Below are positions 1 through 7,795 of a stretch of 64,000 bases of DNA, piece after piece. The DNA is from Rhizobium sp. (GTDB lineage Bacteria; Pseudomonadota; Alphaproteobacteria; Rhizobiales; Rhizobiaceae). The stretch is taken from positions 124,001 through 188,000 of the forward strand of contig JAPZUE010000025.1 of assembly GCA_027533385.1 (NCBI GenBank), written 5' to 3'. A program made the position numbers and the translations under genes. Positions within the stretch are counted from its first letter, which is position 1. Every line of letters starts with the position of its first letter. Under the pieces are notes generated by a model that worked only from the letters and a program-made list of their open reading frames with translations, did no database searches and had not been told where the DNA came from.

Positions 1-715
1 CCGAGCCGTACTTCTCTTCATCGAAGCGCTCGAAGAATTCCAGCCACTCGACCATGACCTTGGCGGGCCTGGTGCCCAGGGCCGCGATGCGGGCCACGCG
101 CGCCTTGGTGGTCATCAACTGGTGGGTGACATCGAGCGGCATGATGGTGACCGGGATGCCGGAGCCGAGAACGGCGGCCGCGGCATGTGGATCGACATAG
201 ATGTTGAACTCGGCGGCCGGCGTGATGTTGCCGCCCTCGGAGAAGCCGCCGCCCATCATCACCAGTTCCTTGACGCGCGAGGCGATATCCGGGGCCTTCT
301 GCAGCGCGAGGCCGATATTGGTCAGCGGTCCGAGCGTGCAAAGCGTCACCGTGCCTGCCGGCTCGTTGCGGATCGTCTCGATGATGAAGTCCACGGCGCG
401 CTGGCCTTGCACCGCCATGGTCGGCTCCGGCAGAACCGCGCCATCGAGACCCGTCTTGCCATGGACGTGCTCGGCCGTGACGAGCGGGCGCACCATGGGG
501 CGATCGGCCCCTTCGAAGACCCGCCGGCCGGTCTCACCACAGAGTTCGCAGACAATACGCGCATTGCGGCTGGTCATGCGCAACGGGACATTGCCCGCTA
601 CCGTCGTGATGCCCAGCAGCTGAAGTTCGTCAGGGCTTGCGAAGGCGAGCATCAGGGCGGCGGCATCGTCCTGACCAGGGTCGGTATCGATGATGATCTT
701 GCGTGGTTCTGTCAT
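1..715 (-). CDS. Nucleoside hydrolase (inosine-uridine preferring type), 3' end cut off by window edge
   Basis: The gene reads leftward off the window, so only about 238 N-terminal residues are present. The protein opens with MTEPRKIIIDTDPGQDDA. The D-x-D-PG-x-DD motif (residues 10-17) is the calcium-binding ribose site that defines the IunH/nucleoside hydrolase family. Further matches are TLCTLGPLTNI in mid-protein and FNIYVDPHAA, where the family keeps a metal- and substrate-contacting segment. The family cleaves the N-glycosidic bond of ribonucleosides for purine and pyrimidine salvage in the cytoplasm. The ATG at 713-715 is preceded by a GGAT-rich stretch. Substrate preference cannot be read from the part seen. 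Family assignment is firm. Confidence 0.93.
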   Translation of the reverse strand, partial: MTEPRKIIIDTDPGQDDAAALMLAFASPDELQLLGITTVAGNVPLRMTSRNARIVCELCGETGRRVFEGADRPMVRPLVTAEHVHGKTGLDGAVLPEPTMAVQGQRAVDFIIETIRNEPAGTVTLCTLGPLTNIGLALQKAPDIASRVKELVMMGGGFSEGGNITPAAEFNIYVDPHAAAAVLGSGIPVTIMPLDVTHQLMTTKARVARIAALGTRPAKVMVEWLEFFERFDEEKYGS

Positions 716-780
716 GAGGAGATCCTAAAATCGAAAGGCGGAGGCTTGGAACGCGGGTCCGCTTTTGTCAAGCGAGAGTG

Positions 781-809
781 CTTGCCGGGGAACTTGCGAT
801 TTCCCATAT
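781..809 (+). promoter_or_regulatory. Heat-shock (RpoH-type) promoter candidate for hsp20
   Basis: CTTGCC at 781-786 and CCATAT at 804-809 are separated by 17 bases. This resembles the rhizobial RpoH form CTTGAA - CCATnT better than the housekeeping form CTATAT. It ends 43 bases before the hsp20 ATG. The site is inferred from pattern and from the heat-shock gene that follows. Confidence 0.5.
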
Positions 810-852
810 TCTGCTAGGACACACGGCCAGCCAGGCCGAAAACGGGACTGCA

Positions 853-1275
853 ATGACACGCAACAGACTGCCGACGGAAGCCTTCATCATCACCTTCGAC
901 CCAGGCGACGGCAATGCCTTCCGGCGACCGCGCGGCGGTGACGGTTATCCGCCCTATGATATCGAACGCTTGGCCCCGCAGAAGGGCGCCGAGCGGCTGC
1001 GCGTGACGCTTGCGGTCGCCGGATTTGCCGAAAACGAACTGGATGTCAGCGTCGAGGCCAATCAACTGGTCATTCGAGGCAAGCAGGTGGAGCGCGAGGA
1101 GGCGGATTATCTGTTTCGAGGCATCGCTTCGCGCCAGTTTCAACGCGTCTTCGCCATCGAGGACGGCATGGAAGTCACGGGGGCCTCGCTGCGCAACGGA
1201 CTGCTCTCGATCGAGATCATCCGTCATGATCCGGTGCATCTGGTAAGGAAAATTAACATCTCCACCGCAGAATGA
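853..1275 (+). CDS. Small heat-shock protein, Hsp20 / alpha-crystallin family
   Basis: This 140-residue ATP-independent holdase chaperone binds unfolding proteins in the cytoplasm during heat stress. The alpha-crystallin domain occupies roughly residues 35-130. It contains the beta-sandwich pattern (RLRVTLAVAGF, VEANQLVIRGKQ, YLFRGIASRQFQRVFAI) and the late G-x-L motif (LRNGLLSIEI). The ATG at 853 is chosen over an in-frame upstream start at 778 because family members begin here and a GGGA lies just upstream. DUF1150 follows 49 bases downstream, the usual IbpA-type pairing in rhizobia. An RpoH-like promoter lies upstream. Confidence 0.93.
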   Translation: MTRNRLPTEAFIITFDPGDGNAFRRPRGGDGYPPYDIERLAPQKGAERLRVTLAVAGFAENELDVSVEANQLVIRGKQVEREEADYLFRGIASRQFQRVFAIEDGMEVTGASLRNGLLSIEIIRHDPVHLVRKINISTAE

Positions 1276-1324
1276 AGGTTGCGGCAATGTTGTGCCGCCT
1301 CTCCCTCATTCGCGGAGGATCGGA

Positions 1325-1582
1325 ATGTTACTGAAAGAAGCTTCAGCCCGCCTGACGAAATCCGAATTGGCGCATCTGGGTGCCGGCGAAGTCGGCTATA
1401 TCCGCAAGATGAAATCGGATGAAGTGTCCCGCTGCTTTCCGGAAGCCCCGGAAATCGACCCAACCCTGGATCTCTGGGCCTTGTTTGCCGCAGATGGCAC
1501 GCCCATCCTGCTCACCGACAACCGCTCCAGCACCTTCTTCAAGGCGGCGGAAGACGACCTGAAGACCGTATCGCTGCACTGA
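1325..1582 (+). CDS. DUF1150 family small protein
   Basis: The protein has 85 residues and no known biochemical role. It matches the DUF1150 family of alphaproteobacteria, which usually sits directly behind an hsp20 gene. Recognisable parts are the LGAGEVGYIRKM segment and the C-terminal LWALFAADGTPILLTDNR segment. The latter is typical of these proteins and likely forms a small beta sheet. The ATG at 1325 follows GCGGAGGATCGGA, a good ribosome binding site, so longer in-frame starts are not used. It is probably co-transcribed with hsp20. A role in heat or stress physiology is inferred from context only. Confidence 0.85.
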   Translation: MLLKEASARLTKSELAHLGAGEVGYIRKMKSDEVSRCFPEAPEIDPTLDLWALFAADGTPILLTDNRSSTFFKAAEDDLKTVSLH

Positions 1583-1620
1583 CCGGTGCAACGAAGCCTC
1601 GCATTCCAGCGGGATGCGAA

Positions 1621-2322
1621 TCAGCGCTTGCGAAACGTGAGATAGGCCGAGGATCGGCCTTCCCGACGGGCCTTGGCCTCGTAGCGCGTCCCAGGCCAGC
1701 CATCGTAAGGCGTAAGCCAGTCGCTCGCATTGCGCGCCGTCCATTCAAACCCACCATGATCGCGGCAATGCTGCAGCGTCCAGTTGACGTAGGTGTCGAT
1801 GTCGGAGGCAAAGCAGAAGATGCCTGCCGGCTTCAGGACCTTGTGGAAACGCTCCAGGTTGACCTGCGAGACGAAGCGGCGCTTCCAATGGCGCTTTTTC
1901 GGCCAGGGGTCGGCATAGAGGAGATCGATCTGGTCGATTTGCCCCTCGGGCAGCCAGTCGAGCAATTGCGTCGCGTCGTCATCGTAGACGCGGATGTTCT
2001 TCAAGCCCTCGGCCTCGACCACAGCCAGCAACTTCGCCATGGAATTGACGAAGGGCTCAACGCCGATGAAGCCGGTGGTTGGATTGGTGCGGGCGCGGTG
2101 AACCAGATGCTCACCGCCGCCAAAGCCGATTTCGAGACGGATTTTTTCGACCGGCAGGGGAAACAGGGATTTCAGGTCTACCGGCGCCTTGGAGGCGAGG
2201 TCGACCTTCAGCTCCGGCAGGACGGTTTCCATCCGCTCGACCTGCTGGTCGCGCAATGGCTTACCCTTGCGTCGACCGAAGAAGGCTTCGGCCGACCTCG
2301 TCCTGCGTTCCTGTTCCGTCAT
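1621..2322 (-). CDS. trmB: tRNA (guanine-N7-)-methyltransferase TrmB
   Basis: The enzyme transfers methyl from S-adenosylmethionine to N7 of G46 in the variable loop of many tRNAs. The 233 residues hold the SAM-binding motif IGFGGGEH (residues 65-72) and the family signature [13 protein letters not shown] (137-149), which contacts tRNA. The start lies 5 bases after the metK stop, so metK-trmB looks like one transcript. This places the gene for the methyl donor directly ahead of one of its users. The length is normal for the family. Confidence 0.96.
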   Translation of the reverse strand: MTEQERRTRSAEAFFGRRKGKPLRDQQVERMETVLPELKVDLASKAPVDLKSLFPLPVEKIRLEIGFGGGEHLVHRARTNPTTGFIGVEPFVNSMAKLLAVVEAEGLKNIRVYDDDATQLLDWLPEGQIDQIDLLYADPWPKKRHWKRRFVSQVNLERFHKVLKPAGIFCFASDIDTYVNWTLQHCRDHGGFEWTARNASDWLTPYDGWPGTRYEAKARREGRSSAYLTFRKR

Positions 2323-2327
2323 TCAGT

Positions 2328-3566
2328 TCAAGCCTTGATCGCGTCCTTGAGCGGCTTGACCAGGTCGAGCTTCTCCCAGGAGAAGGAACCGTCGCGGCCA
2401 GCCTTGCGGCCGAAATGGCCATAGGCGGACGTCTTAGCATAGATCGGCTTGTTCAGGTCAAGATGGCGACGGATGCCCGACGGGGACAAGTCCATAACCT
2501 TGCGGATCGCGGCTTCGACCTCGTCTTCGGTGACCTTGCCGGTGCCGTGCAGATCGACATAGATCGACAGAGGCTGGGCAATGCCAATCGCGTAGGAGAT
2601 CTGGATCGTGCAGCGAGCAGCAAGATCGGCAGCAACGACGTTCTTGGCAAGGTAACGGGCAGCGTAAGCGGCCGAACGGTCCACCTTCGTCGTGTCCTTG
2701 CCCGAGAAGGCGCCACCACCATGGGGAGCAGCACCGCCGTAGGTGTCAACGATGATCTTGCGGCCGGTCAGGCCTGCGTCACCATCCGGGCCACCGATGA
2801 CGAACTTGCCAGTCGGATTGATGTACCAGGCGCAATCATCGGCGATCTTCAGGTCGCCGAGGGCCTCGCGGATATAGGGCTCAACGACCTGGCGGACCTT
2901 CTTCGAGTCCCAGCTGTCGTCGAGATGCTGGGTGGACAGAACGATCGAGGTGGCCTCGGACGGCTTGCCATCAACGTAACGCACGGTCACCTGGCTCTTG
3001 GCATCGGGGCCGAGCTTGCCGACATCGCCTTCGCCCTTCTTTCGGGCGGCGGAGAGCAGCTGCAGGATCCTGTGCGAGTAGTAGATCGGCGCCGGCATCA
3101 GGTCCGGCGTTTCCTTGCAGGCGTAGCCGAACATGATGCCCTGGTCGCCGGCGCCTTCGCTGTTCGACGAATCGGCCGCCTTGTCGACGCCCTGAGCGAT
3201 GTGGGCGGACTGGAAGTGCAGAAGCACGTCGATCTTGGCGGTCTTCCAGTGGAAGCCGTCCTGCTCGTAGCCGATGTCACGGATCGCCTTGCGGGCAGCG
3301 GACTTGAACTTCGAGGGATTGATGACTTCGTTGCCATTCTTGTCGGTCTTCATCAGGCTCGGCGGAAGACGGACTTCGCCGGCGATCACGACGCGATTGG
3401 TGGTGGCAAGGGTTTCGCAAGCGATGCGCACGGTCCAGGGATCGACGCCGGTCTTGGCTGCTTCCCGGTAAACCAGGTCAACGATTTCATCGGAAATACG
3501 GTCACAAACCTTATCCGGGTGACCTTCGGAAACGGACTCACTGGTAAAGAGGTAATTGGCGCGCAT
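2328..3566 (-). CDS. metK: S-adenosylmethionine synthetase
   Basis: MetK makes S-adenosylmethionine from methionine and ATP in the cytoplasm and supplies most cellular methylations. The 412-residue protein carries the ATP and Mg motif GHPDK (residues 15-19), the [12 protein letters not shown] signature and a [12 protein letters not shown] P-loop-like segment near residue 265. I start at the ATG at 3564-3566 ([11 protein letters not shown]). It is preceded by GAGGGGAATCCCG and matches the family N terminus. An in-frame start 11 codons upstream is not needed. It leads the metK-trmB unit. A striking palindrome about 70 bases upstream (3637-3658) is a likely operator. Confidence 0.97.
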   Translation of the reverse strand: MRANYLFTSESVSEGHPDKVCDRISDEIVDLVYREAAKTGVDPWTVRIACETLATTNRVVIAGEVRLPPSLMKTDKNGNEVINPSKFKSAARKAIRDIGYEQDGFHWKTAKIDVLLHFQSAHIAQGVDKAADSSNSEGAGDQGIMFGYACKETPDLMPAPIYYSHRILQLLSAARKKGEGDVGKLGPDAKSQVTVRYVDGKPSEATSIVLSTQHLDDSWDSKKVRQVVEPYIREALGDLKIADDCAWYINPTGKFVIGGPDGDAGLTGRKIIVDTYGGAAPHGGGAFSGKDTTKVDRSAAYAARYLAKNVVAADLAARCTIQISYAIGIAQPLSIYVDLHGTGKVTEDEVEAAIRKVMDLSPSGIRRHLDLNKPIYAKTSAYGHFGRKAGRDGSFSWEKLDLVKPLKDAIKA

Positions 3567-3636
3567 CGGGATTCCCCTCAAAGTATGGACGGCGGGCATC
3601 GTTACTCAGTTCGAGCAACAATGACAAGGACACAAC

Positions 3637-3658
3637 CACATAAATATATCTTTATGTG
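3637..3658. promoter_or_regulatory. Palindromic operator candidate upstream of metK
   Basis: CACATAAA (3637-3644) and TTTATGTG (3651-3658) are perfect 8-base inverted arms around TATATC. Read on the minus strand the inner part is AAAGATATATTT, which contains a possible -10 (TATATT). The site lies between the praR terminator and metK, in the only promoter space metK has. Its shape resembles the ATAAAG-AT-CTTTAT type operators reported for ArsR-family SahR repressors of methionine-cycle genes. I make that match from memory, so the identity of the regulator is inference. Confidence 0.5.
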
Positions 3659-3682
3659 AGTAAATTTTTCCCTCTCCAGGCA

Positions 3683-3707
3683 CAAAAAAAGCGGCCCTGC
3701 GGCCGCT
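3683..3707 (-). terminator. Intrinsic terminator downstream of praR
   Basis: On the minus strand AGCGGCC-GCAG-GGCCGCT forms a 7-bp GC-rich stem (3690-3696 with 3701-3707). It is followed by a T run (A run at 3684-3690 on plus). It lies 25 bases after the praR stop and separates praR from metK. Confidence 0.8.
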
Positions 3708-3731
3708 CTCTTTGTCAGGTGTGCGTCCTGA

Positions 3732-4148
3732 TTACTCGCTGTCCGCTTCGGCTGCGAGCGCCTTGACGAGGTCGACGATCTTGCGACGAACCTTGGGGTC
3801 GCCAATCTTCACAAAGGCACGGTTCAGCTGCAGGCCTTCCGAGGAGGACAGGAAGTCCACGACGTAATTGGAGCTGGAGGCTTCAGCCATGCCGGAGTTC
3901 GACGGCTGCTCGCCCGGGGCGTCTTCAAAGAAGAAGGAAACCGGCACCGTCAGGATGTTGGAGATGTTCTGAAGACGGCTCGCACCAACGCGATTGGTGC
4001 CTTTTTCGTACTTCTGAATCTGCTGGAAGGTGATCCCGAGGCTCTCACCAAGCTTCTCCTGGCTCATGCCAAGCATCGTGCGACGAAGGCGAATCCGGCT
4101 ACCGACGTGGATGTCAATCGGGTTCGGCTTCTTCTTGTTCTCGATCAT
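3732..4148 (-). CDS. praR: Xre-family transcriptional regulator PraR/PhrR
   Basis: The 138-residue protein has a classic cro/cI helix-turn-helix in residues 14-68 (MSQEKLGESLGITFQQIQKYEKG). A flexible Ser/Glu-rich linker and a short C-terminal helical region (VDFLSSSEGLQLNRAFVKI) follow, as in rhizobial PraR (R. leguminosarum) and PhrR (Sinorhizobium). Those proteins repress adhesin, quorum-sensing and biofilm genes or respond to low pH. The position between lnt and metK matches the rhizobial locus I remember. It has its own terminator downstream. An inverted repeat GTTG-N6-CAAC lies upstream at 4176-4189 and could serve autoregulation, but this is a weak guess. Confidence 0.85.
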   Translation of the reverse strand: MIENKKKPNPIDIHVGSRIRLRRTMLGMSQEKLGESLGITFQQIQKYEKGTNRVGASRLQNISNILTVPVSFFFEDAPGEQPSNSGMAEASSSNYVVDFLSSSEGLQLNRAFVKIGDPKVRRKIVDLVKALAAEADSE

Positions 4149-4296
4149 TAATGTCGTCCTGACAAAAGTGTTGGCGTTGCGACCTCAACCCCATGCCCGC
4201 TACACCATAACGAGACGTTGTGCTCGCCATCGATGATCTTTCAGCATACTTGCAGATTACCGGTCTCAGCCACTATGCAATTTTAGGGGTTTTTGG

Positions 4297-5886
4297 TCAA
4301 TTCGTCCGCCTAATAAAACCCAGACTAGAAAGACCTGCGATCAAAGTCATCAAAGCCAGGACCAACCAAAAGTTTAGAACATGGTTGTGGCTGTTTCGTT
4401 CCGGGGCATTTTTTGCACTAAAGGTTGCATCAACGGCCCCCGTGGCATTGAGAGAAAGTCCCTCAATGATACGACCCTGAGGGTCGATCACCGCCGAAAT
4501 CCCGCTATTGGCGACGCGAACAAGGGGAACGCCGGTCTCAACCGCGCGCAAACGAGCCTGCAGGAAGTGCTGATAGGGACCGGGGGAGGCCCCGAACCAG
4601 GCATCGTTGGTGACGTTCAGGATGACGCTCGCGCCGGCAAGATCGGGCGCAATCTCTGCCGGAAAGATCGCCTCGTAGCAGATCAGCGGGTAGAAGCCGA
4701 TGCCCGACGGAAGCTTGAGCGGCGAACGGCTTGCAGCGGCCGTAAAGCCACCGGGCAGACTGATCAGCTCTTCGATCCCGAATTCGCGCAGCAGGCTTTC
4801 ATACGGCACATATTCGCCGAAGGGCGTCAGGTGCACCTTGTCGCTTGCGCCAAGGATCTGCCCCTTATCATCGATCATGTAGACGGCATTGTAGTAGAGT
4901 GGGGCCTGCCCCGCGCCGCGTTCCTCGGCCCGCACTGCACCGGTGAGGAGAATCTGACCATCCTCCAGGACATCGCCGATGCGCACAAGGGCATCGGGGT
5001 TCTCTGTCAGGATGAAGGGCACTGATGTCTCTGGCCAGACGATGACCTCGGGCCGGGGCTTGCCCTCCTCCGGCGGCGCGGCCGTCAGGGCAAGGTGCTT
5101 CTCGAAAATGCCAATGCGGTCGGTATTCTCAAGTTTCTGGGACTGGTCGATCGAAGGCTGCACGAGGCGCACCGTAAGCGAACGGTCCCCCTCATCCAAC
5201 GGCGCCAGATTGAGGCGGTAAGCGCCGTAGCCGACATGGGCGACAAGGAGCGCTGCGGCAAGCAGCAGGCCTGGCCATGCACCGCGACGCGTTCCAAGCA
5301 GTGCCGGAGCGGAAAAGACAAAGACGGCAAGCGTGGTGATCGCAAGCAGACCGAGCACCTGGCTCGACTGCATCATCAGCGGAACCGGCATCGCGGCATA
5401 GCCGATCGCGTTCCAGGGAAACCCGGTCGCGACGAAGCTGCGCAGCCATTCGACGAAACCAAAGGCGGCCGCAAGCGCCGCAATCCGGCCCATGCCGTCG
5501 GACCACAGGAGACGTGCCAGCATCGTGGCCAATCCATAGAAGATCGCCAGCACCGCGGGCAGTCCGAGCACGGCCAGCGGGATTGCCCAGGCGAATTCGT
5601 CCGCCTCGAGAAGCAGCGCATTGCCGAGCCACCAGAGACCACAGACGAAGTAACCCAGACCGAAGAACCAACCGGTCCAGAAGGATGAAGACAGGCCAGC
5701 CCTGCCGGTCTCGGCATTGCCTGTCGCCCCGTCCAAGAGCCACACAAGCAGCGTGAACGACACGAACATCGAGGCGAAGATGTCGAATGGCGGGAGGGCG
5801 AGCGCCCCGATTGCACCTGCAAGAACCGCGAGACCTGCCCGTCTCACACCCCACAGCAGCAGGATCCTCGCTGCCAAAGCCTGCAT
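4297..5886 (-). CDS. lnt: Apolipoprotein N-acyltransferase
   Basis: This inner-membrane enzyme adds the third acyl chain to the N-terminal cysteine of lipoproteins, the last step of lipoprotein maturation. The 529-residue protein has an N-terminal membrane half of several hydrophobic helices (about residues 10-210) and a C-terminal nitrilase domain. Catalytic elements visible are Glu in VWPETSVPF, Lys in DKVHLTPFGEYVP and Cys in LICYEAIFP. A final hydrophobic helix closes the protein. The ATG at 5886 is preferred over a GTG at 5892 because AAGGGG lies 5 bases before the ATG. It ends the miaB-ybeZ-ybeY-corC-lnt cluster known from many proteobacteria. Confidence 0.96.
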   Translation of the reverse strand: MQALAARILLLWGVRRAGLAVLAGAIGALALPPFDIFASMFVSFTLLVWLLDGATGNAETGRAGLSSSFWTGWFFGLGYFVCGLWWLGNALLLEADEFAWAIPLAVLGLPAVLAIFYGLATMLARLLWSDGMGRIAALAAAFGFVEWLRSFVATGFPWNAIGYAAMPVPLMMQSSQVLGLLAITTLAVFVFSAPALLGTRRGAWPGLLLAAALLVAHVGYGAYRLNLAPLDEGDRSLTVRLVQPSIDQSQKLENTDRIGIFEKHLALTAAPPEEGKPRPEVIVWPETSVPFILTENPDALVRIGDVLEDGQILLTGAVRAEERGAGQAPLYYNAVYMIDDKGQILGASDKVHLTPFGEYVPYESLLREFGIEELISLPGGFTAAASRSPLKLPSGIGFYPLICYEAIFPAEIAPDLAGASVILNVTNDAWFGASPGPYQHFLQARLRAVETGVPLVRVANSGISAVIDPQGRIIEGLSLNATGAVDATFSAKNAPERNSHNHVLNFWLVLALMTLIAGLSSLGFIRRTN

Positions 5887-5975
5887 GTCCACCCCTTACG
5901 ACCGCGAATCAACCGCCGGCAGTCTCCCAAAAAAAGGGGGCCGTGTCGCGGTCTTCGGTTCCGGAAGCGGTCAGG

Positions 5976-7256
5976 TCAGGAGGCCGGGCGGTCGTTTCCA
6001 TTCGAGGCAGCGCCGGAGGTATCGGCCGCAGGTTCGCTTGCCGCGCTCACAGCCTTGGAAGCACGCTGCTTCGGCGCCGGTTTTGCCCGCACATTGGCTG
6101 CAGGCTCGACCGCGCTGGCAAGCTCGACCTTGGCCGACTTAGCTTCGACTTCCGTCTCTGGACGCAGATCGACATCGCTCTTGGTGGGCACACGGCGGCG
6201 CGCGGCTGCCCGCTTTCGTGCGACGCGAACCCGCTTGATGCGACGTGGATCGGCATCGAGGATATGGAACTCGAAACCTGGAAGGGCCTGGACAACCTCG
6301 CCCCGTGCCGGGATGCGTCCAAGCGCAGAGAAGATCAGGCCGCCGAGGGTATCGACATCCTCGATCCGGTCAGCGATGTCGAAATCGGGTCCAATCGCCT
6401 CGGCAATCTCTTCAAGCTCGACACGGGCATCGGCGACGATGATGTCATCCGAAATGCGGCTGAACATGACTTCTTCGTCGTCATGTTCGTCATCGATGTC
6501 ACCGATGACCATCTCGACGATATCCTCATGGCTGACGAGACCGTCGGTGCCACCATATTCGTCGATGACGAGAGCCATCTGGGTGCGCGCAGCCTGCATG
6601 CGGCTCATGAGGTCTGCGGCAAGCATCGACGGGGGGACGAAGAGGATCGAGCGGATGATGCCGGCTTCGGCAACCGTCTTGCTGAGATCGATGCGAGCGA
6701 GATCGAAATCCATCTTCGGCTTGGGGGTTTTCTCAACCTTTTCGCCGCCATTGGTCGCGGAGGCTGCTTTCGTGGCCACCCGCTTGCGGCTGCGGGCCTG
6801 CTTGGTGACGTAGGAAAGCAGGTCGCGAATATGAACCATGCCGCGCGGATCATCGAGCGTATCCGCATAAACGGGCATACGCGAACGGCCGGAGACCTCG
6901 AAGATGGTCATCAGTTCGCCGATGGTCACGCTCTGATCGACCGCCTCGATATCGACGCGCGGGACCATGATGTCTTCGACACGGACCTCGCGGAAGCGGA
7001 GGATGTTATTGAGCATCGCCCGCTCTTCGGGCGTAAACGCCTCGCCCAGCTGGGCGTCGGCACTGAGTGCTACCGTCAGGTCTTCACGCAGGCTCGTTGA
7101 AGAAGATGGTTTCAGGATTCGGGCCAGTCGGCCCCAGAAGGATGGAGATTGTCGGGCCGAGCTTTCTGCTCGGGAAAGACTACTGCCCTCTTCAGAAGAG
7201 GGGCCCTCGTTACCTTCTTTGGCCTCCGGGGCCGCTTTTGTCGCAAAATCGCTCAT
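5976..7256 (-). CDS. CorC/TlyC-like CBS-domain protein (YbeX family)
   Basis: This 426-residue cytoplasmic protein has a pair of CBS domains (about residues 90-260) and a CorC_HlyC domain (about 270-350). Family members (YbeX/CorC) are linked to ion efflux and ribosome or RNA metabolism. The position between ybeY and lnt is the conserved one for ybeX. Features seen are EERAMLNNILRFREVRVEDIMVPR before CBS1 and LVIDEYGGTDGLVSHEDI in CBS2. Two features are unusual. A basic, Lys/Ala-rich insert (about 160-185, KQARSRKRVATKAAS region) lies between the CBS domains. A low-complexity tail of roughly 75 residues rich in Ala, Lys, Arg, Glu and Pro follows the CorC domain. Confidence 0.9.
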   Translation of the reverse strand: MSDFATKAAPEAKEGNEGPSSEEGSSLSRAESSARQSPSFWGRLARILKPSSSTSLREDLTVALSADAQLGEAFTPEERAMLNNILRFREVRVEDIMVPRVDIEAVDQSVTIGELMTIFEVSGRSRMPVYADTLDDPRGMVHIRDLLSYVTKQARSRKRVATKAASATNGGEKVEKTPKPKMDFDLARIDLSKTVAEAGIIRSILFVPPSMLAADLMSRMQAARTQMALVIDEYGGTDGLVSHEDIVEMVIGDIDDEHDDEEVMFSRISDDIIVADARVELEEIAEAIGPDFDIADRIEDVDTLGGLIFSALGRIPARGEVVQALPGFEFHILDADPRRIKRVRVARKRAAARRRVPTKSDVDLRPETEVEAKSAKVELASAVEPAANVRAKPAPKQRASKAVSAASEPAADTSGAASNGNDRPAS

Positions 7257-7268
7257 TGTTCCAGACTA

Positions 7269-7775
7269 TCAGATGGGGTCCTGCCCCGCATAGGGGTCAG
7301 ATAGGCCAAGTTCCGCCAGAATGCGAGTCTCCAGCGCTTCCATTTTCTCGGCATCGTCGGTTTCGATGTGGTCATAGCCGAAAAGATGCAGAAATCCATG
7401 CACCATCAGGTGGGTGAGATGGTCATCGAAACTCTTCTCGAGATCGACGGCCTCGCGCTCCACCGTCTCGCGGGCAATGATGATGTCACCCAGCATCGGT
7501 CCCGGCATCTTGCCGGGCGTCACCGGAAAGGCCGGGAAAGACAGAACATTGGTCGGCTTGTCCTTGGCGCGCCATTCGGCATTGATCTCGCGGATCATCT
7601 CGTCATCGGCAAAAACAAGGGAAAGTTCCGTCGGCTGCTTCGGGAAGGGCTGACCCTCGACCTTGGCGAGATGGGTTTCCGCCGCACCGAGCACACGGGA
7701 GGCCAAAGCCTCCAGTGCCATCTCGTCTGCCCAACCGTCTGCCTCGACGGCGATCTGTATGTCCAACTGGCTCAT
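7269..7775 (-). CDS. ybeY: Endoribonuclease YbeY (rRNA maturation)
   Basis: YbeY is a metal-dependent endoribonuclease needed for 16S rRNA 3'-end maturation and ribosome quality control. In rhizobia it also affects small-RNA regulation. The 168 residues contain the zinc-binding signature HGFLHLFGYDH (126-136; His126, His130, His136). They also contain the conserved NVLSFP segment at 77-82. It starts 20 bases after ybeZ and ends 12 bases before the CBS-protein gene, so it is part of the miaB-ybeZ-ybeY-corC-lnt operon. The length is typical. Confidence 0.96.
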   Translation of the reverse strand: MSQLDIQIAVEADGWADEMALEALASRVLGAAETHLAKVEGQPFPKQPTELSLVFADDEMIREINAEWRAKDKPTNVLSFPAFPVTPGKMPGPMLGDIIIARETVEREAVDLEKSFDDHLTHLMVHGFLHLFGYDHIETDDAEKMEALETRILAELGLSDPYAGQDPI

Positions 7776-7795
7776 CGTTCCCTAGCGGAGCGGGC

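Noticed and set aside
2079..3659. Plus-strand frame of about 526 codons over trmB and metK
   Set aside because: It is antisense to two unmistakable genes and has no ribosome site or domain.
3567..3731. SAM riboswitch upstream of metK
   Set aside because: The gap is short and shows a protein-type palindrome and a terminator of the upstream gene. None of the SAM-II or SAM/SAH conserved segments is recognised.
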